Positions 36,627 to 46,271 of a stretch of 64,000 bases of DNA are shown piece after piece. The first letter of the stretch is position 1, and each line of letters begins with the position of its first letter. Location of the stretch: the NCBI RefSeq assembly GCF_014653575.1, contig NZ_BNAQ01000006.1:62001-126000 (forward strand), written 5' to 3'. Position numbers and translations under genes: made by a program. Source of the stretch: Sphingomonas glacialis. GTDB taxonomy: Bacteria; Pseudomonadota; Alphaproteobacteria; Sphingomonadales; Sphingomonadaceae. A model generated the notes under the pieces. The model did not search any database. It was not told the DNA's origin and saw only the letters and a list, made by a program, of their open reading frames with translations.

Positions 36627-39518
36627 TCAGAAGCCGTACGACAGCCGCAGATAGCCGAACTGGCCGGGGACATCGTAGGTCGTCGCATCGAAGTTCGCGC
36701 CGTCGCACGTGATGCAGACCGGCGGCTGCTTGTTGAAGACGTTGTTCACGCCGGCAACGAGCTTGAACTTCTGCATCCACGCGGGCGACAGATACAGCTG
36801 GATATCGCCATAGGAGGTCGGCGCCATCCGGTGTTTGGTCGCATTGTTCTCGGTCACCGCGCTGATGTAGCGACCGGTGAACGACGCCCCGAACGCAGGC
36901 GTCGCAAAATCGACCGTTGCATTGAGCTTGAAGCGCGGGAACGCCTGGTCGACCGAGAGGCAGCGCTCTTTCCCGACGCATTGCTGCAAGCCGGTCGGGA
37001 GCAGCGCGTCATACTTCAGCAGGTACGCGGCGTTGACGCTGAGCCCGGCGGTTCCGCCGTGGATCTGCGGCGTGCGGTAGAGGAACGTGCCGTCGAGCCC
37101 GTCGGTCTTGATCGAGTTGAGGTTCTGCAAGACAGCCCCCACCGATGCGATGGTGCCCACGGTCGTGCGCTTGACGAGCGCACAGCTCGCGGCATCGGCA
37201 TTGAACGCGCAACGCGACAGGATCAGCGACGCGGGCGCCGAGTCGATCGCGTTGCTCAAGCTGATCGCGTAGTAATTGACCTCGAGGCTGAGCACGCTGG
37301 CGATGCCGCCCCGCGCCCAGGACGGGCTGTACACCCCGCCTGCGGTCCAGGTCACCGCGGTTTCCGGCTTGAGCTTGACGTTACCCCCGGAGAACACGCC
37401 GATCTGCCCGGCGGGCTCGGCATAGCTGCCATTTGCGGGCACGCCATTGGCGATGCAGTTCGCCTTGACGGTCGCGTTCGTCTGGAACGATCCGCCGAGC
37501 CCGCTGGTGCACGGATCCTGGATCGTCTGGTCCGATCGCGACGCGCCGGCGTAAAGCTCGCCGATGCTCGGCGCGCGCAGGCTCTCGGCATAGCCGCCGC
37601 GCAACAGCAGGTCTGCCGTCGGCTTCCACAAGCCCGATGCGGTGAACACGGTGTTGCTGCCGAAGGTCGAATAGTTCGAATGGCGCACCGCACCGTCGAA
37701 TTCGAGCTTCTGGAAGAACGGCGTGTTGGTGAGGATCGGCACGCGCAGCTCGCCGTAAATCTCGTCGACGTTGAAGCGGCCGCGGCTTGGCTGGGTCGGG
37801 ACGTCGGCGCCTAGCCCGGCAACGATCACGGGATCAGGATCGTAGCTCGCGCCCTGGTCGCGATGCTCATAGCCGATCGCCACGCCGACATCGCCCGCAG
37901 GGAGCGTGAACAGCGCACCCGACAGATTGGCGCTGAAATCGTTGAGCTCCTGCTGGCTCTTGTCGCGCTGGTCGAAGGTCACGAAGGAGAGCATCGCCGG
38001 GGTGATCGAACCGGCCCCGCCGACCGTCGCGCCGCCGAAAATGTTGAACGGCACGCACGCCCCGGTGCATTGCGACACCGGCCCGAGCGCTTGCGCGAGC
38101 TTGGCGGCGTTGACGTTGCCGGTGAAGAGCTGGTGCGCGTCGTTGAGCCCGTAGACCGCGTTCGCGTCCCAGAACCATTTATGGTCGCCGATATGGAACG
38201 AGCCGTCGAGCGTCACCGTGCCCGAGAAGGTATCGACATCCTGCGTGAAGACGCGCTGGCCGCCCTCGACGAAACGCCGGTTGATCGCGACGTAGTTCGC
38301 CGGGCGCCCCGACGGCGTACCGTCGAGGTTGACGCCCGATGAAAGCGTGACGCCGAACGGGTTGAACGGGTTGCTCGCATCGACCGAGATCCGGTCGAGC
38401 AGGTTGCCGTTGCCAGCGCCCGGTCCGATCACGAGCGGAAGGAACGCCGCCTGGGTCCGCGAATGCCGGTGGTTGTACACCAGCTTGACGCGCATGTTAA
38501 CCGCATCGCTCAGCGCTTGCTTGAAGTTGAGGAACCCGCCGTAGCGCTCGGACGGCGTAAGCAGATAGTTGAACGGCGCGAAATTGAAGCGGTCGGCATC
38601 GGTAAAGGTCTTGAAATCGGCAAGCGTCGCAGTGCGGCCGATAACTGGCGCCCTGAGTGTCAGGTTCTGGCCGAGCACACGGTAGCGCCCGAGCGGCGGC
38701 GAACCGCTGCATCCCACCCCGCCACTCGCGGCAAAGGCCGGGTCGGCGCAAGAGACGGCACCCGCCGACGGAAATTGCGAAATCGCGCGGTTGGCGGTGC
38801 TGACCGCTTCCTGCTTGGTGTAATAGCCGCCGAGCACCACCGACGTCCCGCTTTCGGGCTTCTGGATGCCGTAGCTCAGTTCGTAATTCTGCGTGTGGCC
38901 GTCGCCCTGCCGGAAGGTGCCGAACTGGGCGTTGGCCCGCAGACCCTTCTGGTTCTGCTTGGTGATGATGTTGACGACGCCTGCGACCGCGTCGGTGCCA
39001 TAGAGCGGCGATGCGCCCGATTGCAGCACTTCGATCCGTTCGATCGAGTTCATCGGAATTTCGTTGAGATCGACCGACGCCGGGATGCCCCCCGCCGACG
39101 ACCCGTTGACGTAGCGCAGGCCATCGACGAGCACGAGCGTCCGCTTGGCGCCGAGATAGCGCAAGTCGATCTCCGCCGCGCCCGAGCTCACCCCCGTGCC
39201 ATCGGGCGGGCCGCCGATATTGCCGGCATTGTTGACCTTGGTGTTGAGACCACCGCCCGCGCTCGGCAAGCGCTGCAGCACGTCGGCGACCGAGCTGAGA
39301 CCGGTCCGCGCGATCGCGGTCTGATCGACGGTGATGACCGGCTTGTCCTGGTCGAGCGGACTGCGGCGGATGCGCGATCCGGTGACGACGATGTCCTGAT
39401 CTGACGCCGACGCTGCGCTGTCCGGCACGGTCTGCGCCGATGCCGGTGCGACCGCCAGCCCCGCAGCGAGTGCGAGCATGGCACCACTTGCATAGTATCG
39501 CGACGTCAACTTTTGCAT
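36627..39518 (-). CDS. TonB-dependent outer membrane receptor (BtuB/IroN-like, large)
   Basis: A 963-residue receptor with a signal peptide ([16 protein letters not shown]). Its plug starts [23 protein letters not shown] and contains [21 protein letters not shown] and [24 protein letters not shown]. The barrel ends in Phe (LRLSYGF). The RIRR-containing plug is the sphingomonad/xanthomonad type often linked to peptide or oligosaccharide uptake. Two cysteine-containing barrel loops are visible (for example [17 protein letters not shown]). The ATG at 39518 follows a GGGGGATC ribosome-binding region; the longer frame lacks a signal peptide. It is divergent from a secreted M28 peptidase across 290 bp, which suggests uptake of peptides. 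Confidence 0.9.
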   Translation of the reverse strand: MQKLTSRYYASGAMLALAAGLAVAPASAQTVPDSAASASDQDIVVTGSRIRRSPLDQDKPVITVDQTAIARTGLSSVADVLQRLPSAGGGLNTKVNNAGNIGGPPDGTGVSSGAAEIDLRYLGAKRTLVLVDGLRYVNGSSAGGIPASVDLNEIPMNSIERIEVLQSGASPLYGTDAVAGVVNIITKQNQKGLRANAQFGTFRQGDGHTQNYELSYGIQKPESGTSVVLGGYYTKQEAVSTANRAISQFPSAGAVSCADPAFAASGGVGCSGSPPLGRYRVLGQNLTLRAPVIGRTATLADFKTFTDADRFNFAPFNYLLTPSERYGGFLNFKQALSDAVNMRVKLVYNHRHSRTQAAFLPLVIGPGAGNGNLLDRISVDASNPFNPFGVTLSSGVNLDGTPSGRPANYVAINRRFVEGGQRVFTQDVDTFSGTVTLDGSFHIGDHKWFWDANAVYGLNDAHQLFTGNVNAAKLAQALGPVSQCTGACVPFNIFGGATVGGAGSITPAMLSFVTFDQRDKSQQELNDFSANLSGALFTLPAGDVGVAIGYEHRDQGASYDPDPVIVAGLGADVPTQPSRGRFNVDEIYGELRVPILTNTPFFQKLEFDGAVRHSNYSTFGSNTVFTASGLWKPTADLLLRGGYAESLRAPSIGELYAGASRSDQTIQDPCTSGLGGSFQTNATVKANCIANGVPANGSYAEPAGQIGVFSGGNVKLKPETAVTWTAGGVYSPSWARGGIASVLSLEVNYYAISLSNAIDSAPASLILSRCAFNADAASCALVKRTTVGTIASVGAVLQNLNSIKTDGLDGTFLYRTPQIHGGTAGLSVNAAYLLKYDALLPTGLQQCVGKERCLSVDQAFPRFKLNATVDFATPAFGASFTGRYISAVTENNATKHRMAPTSYGDIQLYLSPAWMQKFKLVAGVNNVFNKQPPVCITCDGANFDATTYDVPGQFGYLRLSYGF

Positions 39519-39808
39519 GATTCGATCCCCCGTTTGTCGTCTTCGCGACATCCTCTCCGGATCTATACGACGAAACTGAAACAATCTGTCGTGGGGTGGC
39601 AAGGCGCAATCTGCCCGGATCGGCCTTTTCAGCAGATGTTGTGATAAATGGGAGACAGTCGTTACGGGTGGTGACTCTGGCGAAGGTCATACCGGCGCAG
39701 CGCGCGCTTCCTCTGTCCCGTGCAACGCGGATCTGTCCTTGTCGGTACGGCGCATACGGTCGAGCGTCGCGCAGTTGCGCTGCGAGAGGCGCGCGATACA
39801 GTGCGGCG

Positions 39809-41467
39809 ATGACGCTCCGCACCCTCGCTTTGCTCGCCGCGCTCCTCGCGAGCGCCACCCCCGCTTTTGCCAAGCAGACGATCGACCCCGCCCGCTTAAC
39901 CGAAACGGTCAAGACGCTCGCGTCGGACACGTTCGAGGGCCGCGCGCCCGGAACCGCGGGGGAAGACCGAACGGTCGGCTATCTCATCGCGCGCTTCCAG
40001 GCGCTTGGGCTCGATCCCGGTGGGCCCAACGGACAATGGGTGCAGACGGTGCCGTTGCTTCACACACGGCTTGGAACGCCCAGCGTGCTGCGCTTCAACA
40101 CGCCCAAGGCAGCGGTCGCGCTCGAACAATCGCGCTCGGTCTATGTCTCGACGATCCGCCCCGACGACGTCTCCACGATCGCCAAGGCCCCGCTCATCTT
40201 CGTCGGCTACGGCGTCACCGCGCCCGAGCGTGGCTGGGACGATTTCAAGGGCGTCGACGTGAAGGGCAAGGTGCTCGTCTTCCTCGTCAACGACCCCGAT
40301 TTCGCCGCCAAGCCGGGCGATCCCGCGGCGGGCAAGTTCGGCGACCGCACGATGACCTATTACGGGCGCTGGACCTACAAGTTCGAGGAAGCCGCGCGGC
40401 GCGGGGCGATCGGTGCGCTGATCGTGCATGAGACCGCGGGCGCAGGGTATGGCTGGAACGTCGTTATCAGCCCGGGCGGCGAGAATTACGACATCGCGCG
40501 CAAGCCCGAGGACGTCACCAGCCTGCGCTTGCAAGGCTGGATCGCCGGCGATGCCGCCAGCGCGCTCTTCACCGCGGCGGGGCTCGATCTCGCCGCGCTG
40601 GAAGTCACCGCCCGAAACCCCGGTTTTCGGCCGGTGCCGCTGCCCGGCGTGACGCTCGATGCGAGCATCCCGGTCACCCACGAACGGATCGACAGCCACA
40701 ACGTGCTCGCGCGGATCGCCGGCACGAAGCGCGCGCAGGAAAGCGTGATGTTCGGGGCGCACTGGGATGCGTACGGCAAGGGCCCGCCCGATGCGCAGGG
40801 CCGCGTCTACCGCGCCGGCGCCAACGACGATGCGCTCGGCATCGCCGGGCTGCTCGAGATCGCCCGGTCGATCAAGGCCGGTCCTGCGCCCGATCGCAGT
40901 GTCGTGTTCGCCGCCTGGACCGCCGAGGAGCGCGGGTTGCTCGGGTCCGAATATTACGCCACCCACCCCGTCTTCCCGCTCGAAACGACCGTCGCCAACC
41001 TCGCGATCGACATCCTGCAAACCGCGGGGGCCGGCAACGACGTGGTGCTGGTGGGCAAGGGGCAGGATACGCTCGAAGACGATATGGCGCGCGTCGCGGC
41101 GACGCAGGGCCGCCGCATCACGCCAGAAGGCTTGCCCGAACGCGGGCTGTTCTACCGCGCCGACCACTTCTCCTTCGCCAAGCGCGGCGTGCCGGTGTTG
41201 CTCATGATGGGAATTGCTGGCGCGACCGACCTCAAGCAAGGCGGCGTCAAGGCCGGGCAGGCGTGGATCGATGCCTATACCGGGCAATGCTATCATCAGG
41301 CATGCGACCAGTGGAGCCCCGACTGGAACCTCGCCGGTGCGGTGCAGGACCTTGGCTTGATCGGTCAGATCGGCGACGAACTCGCCCACACATCGGGCTG
41401 GCCACGCTGGAAGGACGGATCCGAGTTCAAGGCGGTGCGCGATCGAAGCGAAACGCTGCGGCGCTGA
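39809..41467 (+). CDS. secreted M28-family metallopeptidase (paralogue)
   Basis: A 552-residue M28 peptidase with a clear signal peptide (TLRTLALLAALLASATPAFA), a PA-like insertion and the catalytic domain. Expected ligands are visible in GAHWD, GANDDALG, WTAEERGLLGSEYYA, AIDIL and CYHQACD. It is strongly similar to the protein at 6831 through the catalytic core (VVFAAWTAEE, GSEYYA.HPV.PL.TT), so the two are paralogues. Start at the ATG at 39809, because the signal peptide begins there; the upstream open frame is not supported. It is divergent from a TonB receptor, a common arrangement for digestion-and-uptake pairs. Confidence 0.9.
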   Translation: MTLRTLALLAALLASATPAFAKQTIDPARLTETVKTLASDTFEGRAPGTAGEDRTVGYLIARFQALGLDPGGPNGQWVQTVPLLHTRLGTPSVLRFNTPKAAVALEQSRSVYVSTIRPDDVSTIAKAPLIFVGYGVTAPERGWDDFKGVDVKGKVLVFLVNDPDFAAKPGDPAAGKFGDRTMTYYGRWTYKFEEAARRGAIGALIVHETAGAGYGWNVVISPGGENYDIARKPEDVTSLRLQGWIAGDAASALFTAAGLDLAALEVTARNPGFRPVPLPGVTLDASIPVTHERIDSHNVLARIAGTKRAQESVMFGAHWDAYGKGPPDAQGRVYRAGANDDALGIAGLLEIARSIKAGPAPDRSVVFAAWTAEERGLLGSEYYATHPVFPLETTVANLAIDILQTAGAGNDVVLVGKGQDTLEDDMARVAATQGRRITPEGLPERGLFYRADHFSFAKRGVPVLLMMGIAGATDLKQGGVKAGQAWIDAYTGQCYHQACDQWSPDWNLAGAVQDLGLIGQIGDELAHTSGWPRWKDGSEFKAVRDRSETLRR

Positions 41468-41488
41468 GCCAGCACCTATAATAAGGGG

Positions 41489-42751
41489 TCATCGATCGCT
41501 CAGCGGGGAGTGCGGCGGGTCCGGCTCGCACGGATGGGCTGCCGGGCGTTCGCGCAAAGCCCACATCGTCGCCGCGGTAACGCCGATCACGGCCACACCC
41601 GACACCCCACGCCCCCGCCGCAACAAAGCGAGCCCGAGCGTTGCCGCGACCGATGGCACCCAGCCGACTTTCGGAAGGCCGATCAAGCGTCCCGCGTGCA
41701 CCGCGCCACGGCTCGCGACCACGTCTCCGACCCCGCTCGGTTTGGCCGCCGTCAGGCCCCCGGGCGATGCATCGGGGATGCCGTCATCGGCGACATGATC
41801 GGCGACCCAGGCGCCACGCGCCCCGAGTGGCGCGTCGGCGGTGGTCGTATCCTTGGCGGTCTGATGCTCGAGCTCGGCATTGAGCTCGGCTCCGAACAAC
41901 AGGATGTAGCTCGAGAGATAGAGCCAGGTCAGAGTCACCACGACCGTACCGAGTGAGCCGTAGGTCGCATTGTAATTGCCGAAATTGGCGACGTAGACGC
42001 CGAAACCGACCGTCAGCGCCAGCCACATCAGCGCCGCGAACAGCGAACCCGGCGTCAACCATATCCAGCGCGCATTTTGCCGCGACGGGCCATAGCGGTA
42101 CAGCGTCGCCGCCGCGCCCGCCCCGGCCAGTGTCAGCAGTAAATAAGCGACGAGCTTGCCGAGCACGACGACCGCATCGGGCGCCTGCGGAAGCACCGCC
42201 TGGAGATAGCCGAGCGCCGCGACCGCGACCAGCGCCAGGATCGCCACGAGCACGGCGGCGGCGGTGATGCCGAGCGCCAGCACATTGAGCCGTACGAAAC
42301 CGCGTGCTTCCTGCTCCTCATACACGACATTGAGCGCGGTGATCACGGCGCCCGCCCCATTGCGCGCGCCAAACAGCGCGAGACCGACCGCGAGCAACAA
42401 GCCGAAGCCCTTCTTGCCGTCGGACGTCTTGACGACGTTCATCAGCTGTTCGCCGATCAGCTTGGCGACTTCGGCGGGCATCACCGCCATCAACTGCTTC
42501 ATGTTGTGCATGACGGTCGAAGGCTCGGCGGCAATGCCATAGATCAGCACGATCGCGCCGAGCAGCGGCACGAGCGCAAGAAAGCCGTAAAAGGCGACGC
42601 CAGCGGCGATCAGACCAATATTGTCGGTCCCCGTTTCGGCCCAGGTGCGCTTTGCGACGCTGAGCCAGGCCTTTGGTGGCATCTGCCACGGGGTGGTGGC
42701 GTCATGCCCTTGCGCGTTCAATAGCTCTGCCCGTTTCCAGCGCCCGATCAT
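41489..42751 (-). CDS. YihY/BrkB family inner membrane protein
   Basis: A 420-residue YihY/virulence-factor BrkB family protein. The N-terminal WAETGTDNIGLIAAGVAFYGFLALVPLLGA is the family hallmark, followed by about six transmembrane helices (including GLLLAVGLALFGARNGAGAVITALNVVYEE and TVVVTLTWLYLSSYILLFGAELNAE). A hydrophilic C-terminal tail of roughly 100 residues has one more possible hydrophobic stretch. The family was once called ribonuclease BN in error; its function is unknown. A GGAAC-N17-GTT promoter-like element ends 16 bp before the start, which suggests general stress control. No ribosome-binding site is evident before the ATG. Confidence 0.88.
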   Translation of the reverse strand: MIGRWKRAELLNAQGHDATTPWQMPPKAWLSVAKRTWAETGTDNIGLIAAGVAFYGFLALVPLLGAIVLIYGIAAEPSTVMHNMKQLMAVMPAEVAKLIGEQLMNVVKTSDGKKGFGLLLAVGLALFGARNGAGAVITALNVVYEEQEARGFVRLNVLALGITAAAVLVAILALVAVAALGYLQAVLPQAPDAVVVLGKLVAYLLLTLAGAGAAATLYRYGPSRQNARWIWLTPGSLFAALMWLALTVGFGVYVANFGNYNATYGSLGTVVVTLTWLYLSSYILLFGAELNAELEHQTAKDTTTADAPLGARGAWVADHVADDGIPDASPGGLTAAKPSGVGDVVASRGAVHAGRLIGLPKVGWVPSVAATLGLALLRRGRGVSGVAVIGVTAATMWALRERPAAHPCEPDPPHSPLSDR

Positions 42752-42766
42752 GTGACGCGGTGCCTG

Positions 42767-42791
42767 AACACCTGCCTTCCACTAGCGTTCC
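42767..42791 (-). promoter_or_regulatory. candidate EcfG (general stress sigma factor) promoter
   Basis: On the minus strand GGAAC (42791-42787) is followed after 17 nt by GTT (42769-42767). This matches the alphaproteobacterial EcfG consensus, GGAAC with a 16-17 nt spacer and (C)GTT. It is placed to start transcription about 10 bp before the YihY-like gene at 42751, which would give a nearly leaderless mRNA. It is a single short motif, so chance occurrence is possible. Confidence 0.45.
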
Positions 42792-43010
42792 CGCGCGCCA
42801 CTCGGACACGCAATTTCGGCACGCTTCCCGACAGCTTTGTGTTTCCGCACCATTGCTGGCGCGTTACATTGCATGTCTGCGCGACGACGAAGCGTGTTGC
42901 CGCGTTGAGCCATCGTACCTGGATCGGTTAGCACCGCCTGAGCTGCCGTCTCGCCCACCGTTACCTCACCTTGGTTTTGCCCCGCCCCGAACATCTGCGC
43001 GTTCGCGGGC

Positions 43011-43042
43011 CGACAACCACTCGACAATCACCCGACAATCAC
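43011..43042 (+). repeat. three 11-bp-phased direct repeats before the DUF808 gene
   Basis: CGACAACCAC (43011-43020), CGACAATCAC (43022-43031) and CGACAATCAC (43033-43042) recur with a period of exactly 11 bp. They end one base before the AGGGA ribosome-binding site of the gene at 43053. One helical turn per repeat would put protein contacts on one DNA face. The remaining part of the 301-bp divergent gap (42752-43052) holds the EcfG-like element and no gene. Confidence 0.55.
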
Positions 43043-43052
43043 AGGGAATACC

Positions 43053-43991
43053 ATGCCGTCAGGACTCGTAGCACTGCTCGACGATGTCGCCGCGATCACC
43101 AAGCTCGCCGCCGCGTCGCTCGACGACGTCGCCGCCGCAACGGGCAAGGCCGGCAGCAAGGCGATGGGCGTGATCGTCGACGATGCCGCGGTGACTCCGC
43201 GCTACGTCGCGGGCTTCACCGCCAAGCGCGAATTGCCGATCATCGGCAAGATCGCGCTCGGGTCGCTGCGCAACAAATTGCTGATCCTGCTTCCGGCGGC
43301 GCTGCTGCTGAGCGCCTTCGCGCCGTGGCTGGTGACCCCGCTATTGATGCTCGGCGGCGCCTATCTGTGTTATGAGGGGACCGAGAAAGTCGTCGAGGCG
43401 ATCTTCGGCGGGCATGCGGCCGAAGCCGCGCCGGTGGAAGGCGACGCCGCGACGCTGGAGGCGCAGAAAGTGTCGGGCGCGATCCGCACCGACTTGATCC
43501 TGTCGGCCGAAATCATGGCGATCGCGCTTGCCGAAGTGGCGTCCTCGCCGATCATCACTCAGGCGATCGTGCTGGCGCTGGTCAGCGTCGCGATCACGCT
43601 CGGGGTTTACGGTGTGGTCGCGCTGATCGTGAAGATGGACGACATCGGCCTGTTCCTGGCGAGACGGGAGGGCGCAGTTTCCCGCGCGGTCGGCCGCGGA
43701 TTGGTGATCGGCATGCCGATATTGATGCGCGTCCTGGCGATCATCGGCACGGCGGCGATGATCTGGGTCGGCGGCGGCATCCTGGTGCATGGGCTCGAGA
43801 CCTTCGGGGTGAGCGGCCCGGCGCATGTCAGCCACGCCTTCAGCACGGCCGCGGCCGCGCTGCCGGCGATCGGCGGCGTGGCGAGCTGGACCGCGGGCGC
43901 TGCCTTCGCGGCGGTGGTCGGCCTTGTCGTCGGCGGCGCGATCGTGCTCGGGCATTCTGCGGTGACGCGGCTGCGCGGCGGGCACGCATAA
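43053..43991 (+). CDS. DUF808 family inner membrane protein (YedI-like)
   Basis: A 312-residue DUF808 protein. It opens with the family signature SGLVALLDDVAAITKLAAASLDDVAAATGKAGSKAMGVIVDDAAVTPRYV (a conserved cytoplasmic start). Several transmembrane helices follow, including LLILLPAALLLSAFAPWLV, IITQAIVLALVSVAITLGVYGVVALIV and AAFAAVVGLVVGGAIVLG. No biochemical role is known; E. coli YedI is also uncharacterised. AGGGA precedes the ATG. It is divergent from the YihY-like gene, and a weak terminator overlaps its 3' end. Confidence 0.9.
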   Translation: MPSGLVALLDDVAAITKLAAASLDDVAAATGKAGSKAMGVIVDDAAVTPRYVAGFTAKRELPIIGKIALGSLRNKLLILLPAALLLSAFAPWLVTPLLMLGGAYLCYEGTEKVVEAIFGGHAAEAAPVEGDAATLEAQKVSGAIRTDLILSAEIMAIALAEVASSPIITQAIVLALVSVAITLGVYGVVALIVKMDDIGLFLARREGAVSRAVGRGLVIGMPILMRVLAIIGTAAMIWVGGGILVHGLETFGVSGPAHVSHAFSTAAAALPAIGGVASWTAGAAFAAVVGLVVGGAIVLGHSAVTRLRGGHA

Positions 43992-44009
43992 ACCGCGCGG
44001 CTGTTTTTT
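43973..44009 (+). terminator. hairpin with T-run at the DUF808 3' end
   Basis: GCGCGG (43973-43978) can pair with CCGCGC (43993-43998) across a 14-nt loop, followed shortly by six T (44004-44009). The stem is short and starts within the coding region, but it is the only hairpin in the window with a good T-run. Confidence 0.4.
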
Positions 44010-44094
44010 GCGGAGCGATCCGCACCGTTGCGCGTTACGGCCCCGCAACGACAGATTTCGTCGCCTTGCCACCGCATTGCACCGGCTAACATCT

Positions 44095-45219
44095 TTGGAG
44101 GACCAGACAATCGCGATCGATCGACAGTGCGTTGAAAACGGCGGGCTTATCCTCTTTGTGACCGCGATCTCGGTCGGACTGGTACTGGTCGTGTCGAGCT
44201 TCCTCGGCGCGCTGCTGTGGTCCGCGCTTGCCGCGATCCTGTTCCAGCCGCTCTACCAGCGCTTGCTTGGCTATTGGCCGGGACGCCGCAATCGCGCCGC
44301 CCTGGTCGCGCTGCTGATCATCACCGTCGCGATCGTGCTGCCGTCGTTGATCGTGAGCAGCATGGTCGTCGACCAGGCAGCGGGCGTCTATACCCAGATC
44401 CGCTCGGGCCAGATCAACATCGCGTCCTATTTCGAAAAGATCCACGACGCCTTGCCGATCCGCCTCCAGCAGATGCTCGACAGCGCCGGGTTCGGCAGCT
44501 TCGAGCGCGCGCAGACTCAGGTCGTCGAGGCGGTGAGCAACAGCGCGAGCCTGCTTGCCGGGCGCGCGCTCTCGATCGGCGCAAACGCCGCGGCGTTCCT
44601 GCTCGCATTCGGCGTCGGGCTGTACGTCACCTTCTTCCTGCTGCGCGACGGCGAGCGGCTCGGCCCGGCGATCGTCCGCGGCCTTCCGCTGGAGCAGAGC
44701 GTCGCGACCCGGATCGCCGACCAGTTCGTTTCGGTCGCACGGGCGACGATCAAGGGCTCGGTCGTCGTCGCTTTGGTGCAAGGTGCGCTCGGCGCCGCGA
44801 CCTTCTGGATCGTCGGGCTGCCTGCGGCCTTGTTGTGGGGCGTGTTGATGGCGATCGCCGCGCTGCTGCCAGCGATCGGGCCGACGATCATCTGGGCGCC
44901 GGTGGCGGTCTACCTGCTGGCCACGAGTGCATATTGGCAGGCCGGCGTGGTCGTCGCGTCTGGCATGCTGGTGATCGGCCTGGCCGACAATATTCTGCGG
45001 CCGATGCTGGTCGGGCGTGACACCGGCATTCCCGATTGGCTCGTCCTGGTGACGACGCTGGGCGGCGTCGAGCTGGTCGGCCTCAGCGGGATTGTCGTCG
45101 GCCCGATCGCTGGCGCGCTGTTCATCACGGGCTGGAGCATCCTGACCGAAAAGCGGCTGGGCGATCCAGCCGGAACCGACGACGCGCCAATTCGCGAGGA
45201 TGCCAGCGCTCGATCCTGA
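44095..45219 (+). CDS. AI-2E family transporter-like membrane protein
   Basis: A protein of about 374 residues of the AI-2E transporter/YdiK/PerM family. Eight or so helices are visible, starting GGLILFVTAISVGLVLVVSSFLGALLW. The typical middle region is VDQAAGVYTQIRSGQINIASYFEKIHDALP, and the C-terminal signature is ADNILRPMLVGRDTGIPDWLVLVTTLGGVELVGLSGIVVGPI. Family members range from signal export to Na+/H+ antiport, so function is open. The start is unusual: I use TTG at 44095, but GGAGG (44097-44101) overlaps it and points to an ATC at 44110 exactly 8 nt downstream. No ATG or GTG lies nearby in frame. Confidence 0.82.
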   Translation: MEDQTIAIDRQCVENGGLILFVTAISVGLVLVVSSFLGALLWSALAAILFQPLYQRLLGYWPGRRNRAALVALLIITVAIVLPSLIVSSMVVDQAAGVYTQIRSGQINIASYFEKIHDALPIRLQQMLDSAGFGSFERAQTQVVEAVSNSASLLAGRALSIGANAAAFLLAFGVGLYVTFFLLRDGERLGPAIVRGLPLEQSVATRIADQFVSVARATIKGSVVVALVQGALGAATFWIVGLPAALLWGVLMAIAALLPAIGPTIIWAPVAVYLLATSAYWQAGVVVASGMLVIGLADNILRPMLVGRDTGIPDWLVLVTTLGGVELVGLSGIVVGPIAGALFITGWSILTEKRLGDPAGTDDAPIREDASARS

Positions 45220-45341
45220 CGACGACCGCGCTGGCCCGACGCGACCGCGGAAAGCCCGGAGATGCCGTTGGCGTCGAACACCGTCGTTCCAACACGCCGT
45301 GCTGCGCGGCATCCAAACCGTTCCATGAGAGTTGTCATGCG

Positions 45342-46247
45342 ATGACCCCAGCCCCCCTCCCCCGCGCCGCGGCCCTGATCGTCAACGCGCATTCGCGGAG
45401 CGGGCGCGATCTCTTCGTCGAGGCGAAGGCCAAGCTCGAGGCGGCGGGGATGACGCTGACCGAAGCCCATGCGGTCGAGGACCCCAATGCACTCGCCGAA
45501 ACGGTCCGTCGCGCGGTGGCGAACGGCGCGCCGATGGTGATCGTCGGCGGGGGCGATGGCACCTTGTCGGGGACGATCGACGAACTGATCGGCCAGCATT
45601 GCGTCTTCGCGGTCCTGCCGCTCGGCACCGCCAACAGCTTTGCGCGCACGCTCGAGCTGCCGCTCGATCTCGACGGCGCGATCGCGGTGATTGCCGGTGG
45701 CAGGCGTCGGCGCGTCGATCTGGGGATGATCGACGGCGACTATTTCGTCAACGGCGCTTCGATCGGCCTACCCGCCTTGATCGGGCAGACCGTGCCGCAT
45801 GCGCTGAAGCGGTACCTCGGCCGTGTCGGATATCTCCTCTGGGCGTTGCGGTGCTCGATCCGCTTCCGCGCGTTCCGGCTAATGATCGACGACGGGATCG
45901 TCGAGCGGCGGATGTGGTCGACCGAGGTCCGTATTCTCAACGGGTGCTATCATGGTGGTGTCGAACTGTCCGACACCGCAAATCTGGAAAGCGGCGAGAT
46001 CGTCATCCAGGCGGTCGTCGGTCGCAGCCGCGCGCGCCTTGCCGCCGACTGGTACGCCAAGTTCTTCCGGCTGCGTGACCGGCAGGCGCACACGCGCGAA
46101 TTTCGCGGCTGCACCTTCCGCATCGAGACGACGCCGCGGATGAAGATCTCGATCGACGGCGAAGTCCTCGCCAAGACCCCAGTCGTCGCCAAGATCGCTG
46201 CGCAGGCTGTCGAAATTGCAGTGCCGCGCGGCGCTGCATCTGTCTGA
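45342..46247 (+). CDS. diacylglycerol kinase-like lipid kinase (YegS/DgkB type)
   Basis: A 301-residue DAGK catalytic-domain protein. The nucleotide-binding signature VIVGGGDGTLSGTIDEL (about residues 65-81) and PLGTANSFARTLELP (about residues 90-104) are present, followed by the beta-sandwich half with VNGASIGLPALIGQ and MKISIDGEVLAKTP. YegS-type enzymes phosphorylate lipids such as phosphatidylglycerol or diacylglycerol. No signal or membrane segment is visible. The ATG at 45342 is the start of recognisable homology. MsrA follows 24 bp downstream, so the two may be one operon. Confidence 0.88.
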   Translation: MTPAPLPRAAALIVNAHSRSGRDLFVEAKAKLEAAGMTLTEAHAVEDPNALAETVRRAVANGAPMVIVGGGDGTLSGTIDELIGQHCVFAVLPLGTANSFARTLELPLDLDGAIAVIAGGRRRRVDLGMIDGDYFVNGASIGLPALIGQTVPHALKRYLGRVGYLLWALRCSIRFRAFRLMIDDGIVERRMWSTEVRILNGCYHGGVELSDTANLESGEIVIQAVVGRSRARLAADWYAKFFRLRDRQAHTREFRGCTFRIETTPRMKISIDGEVLAKTPVVAKIAAQAVEIAVPRGAASV

Positions 46248-46271
46248 TCCGGTCGGCGCTGAGGACCAACC

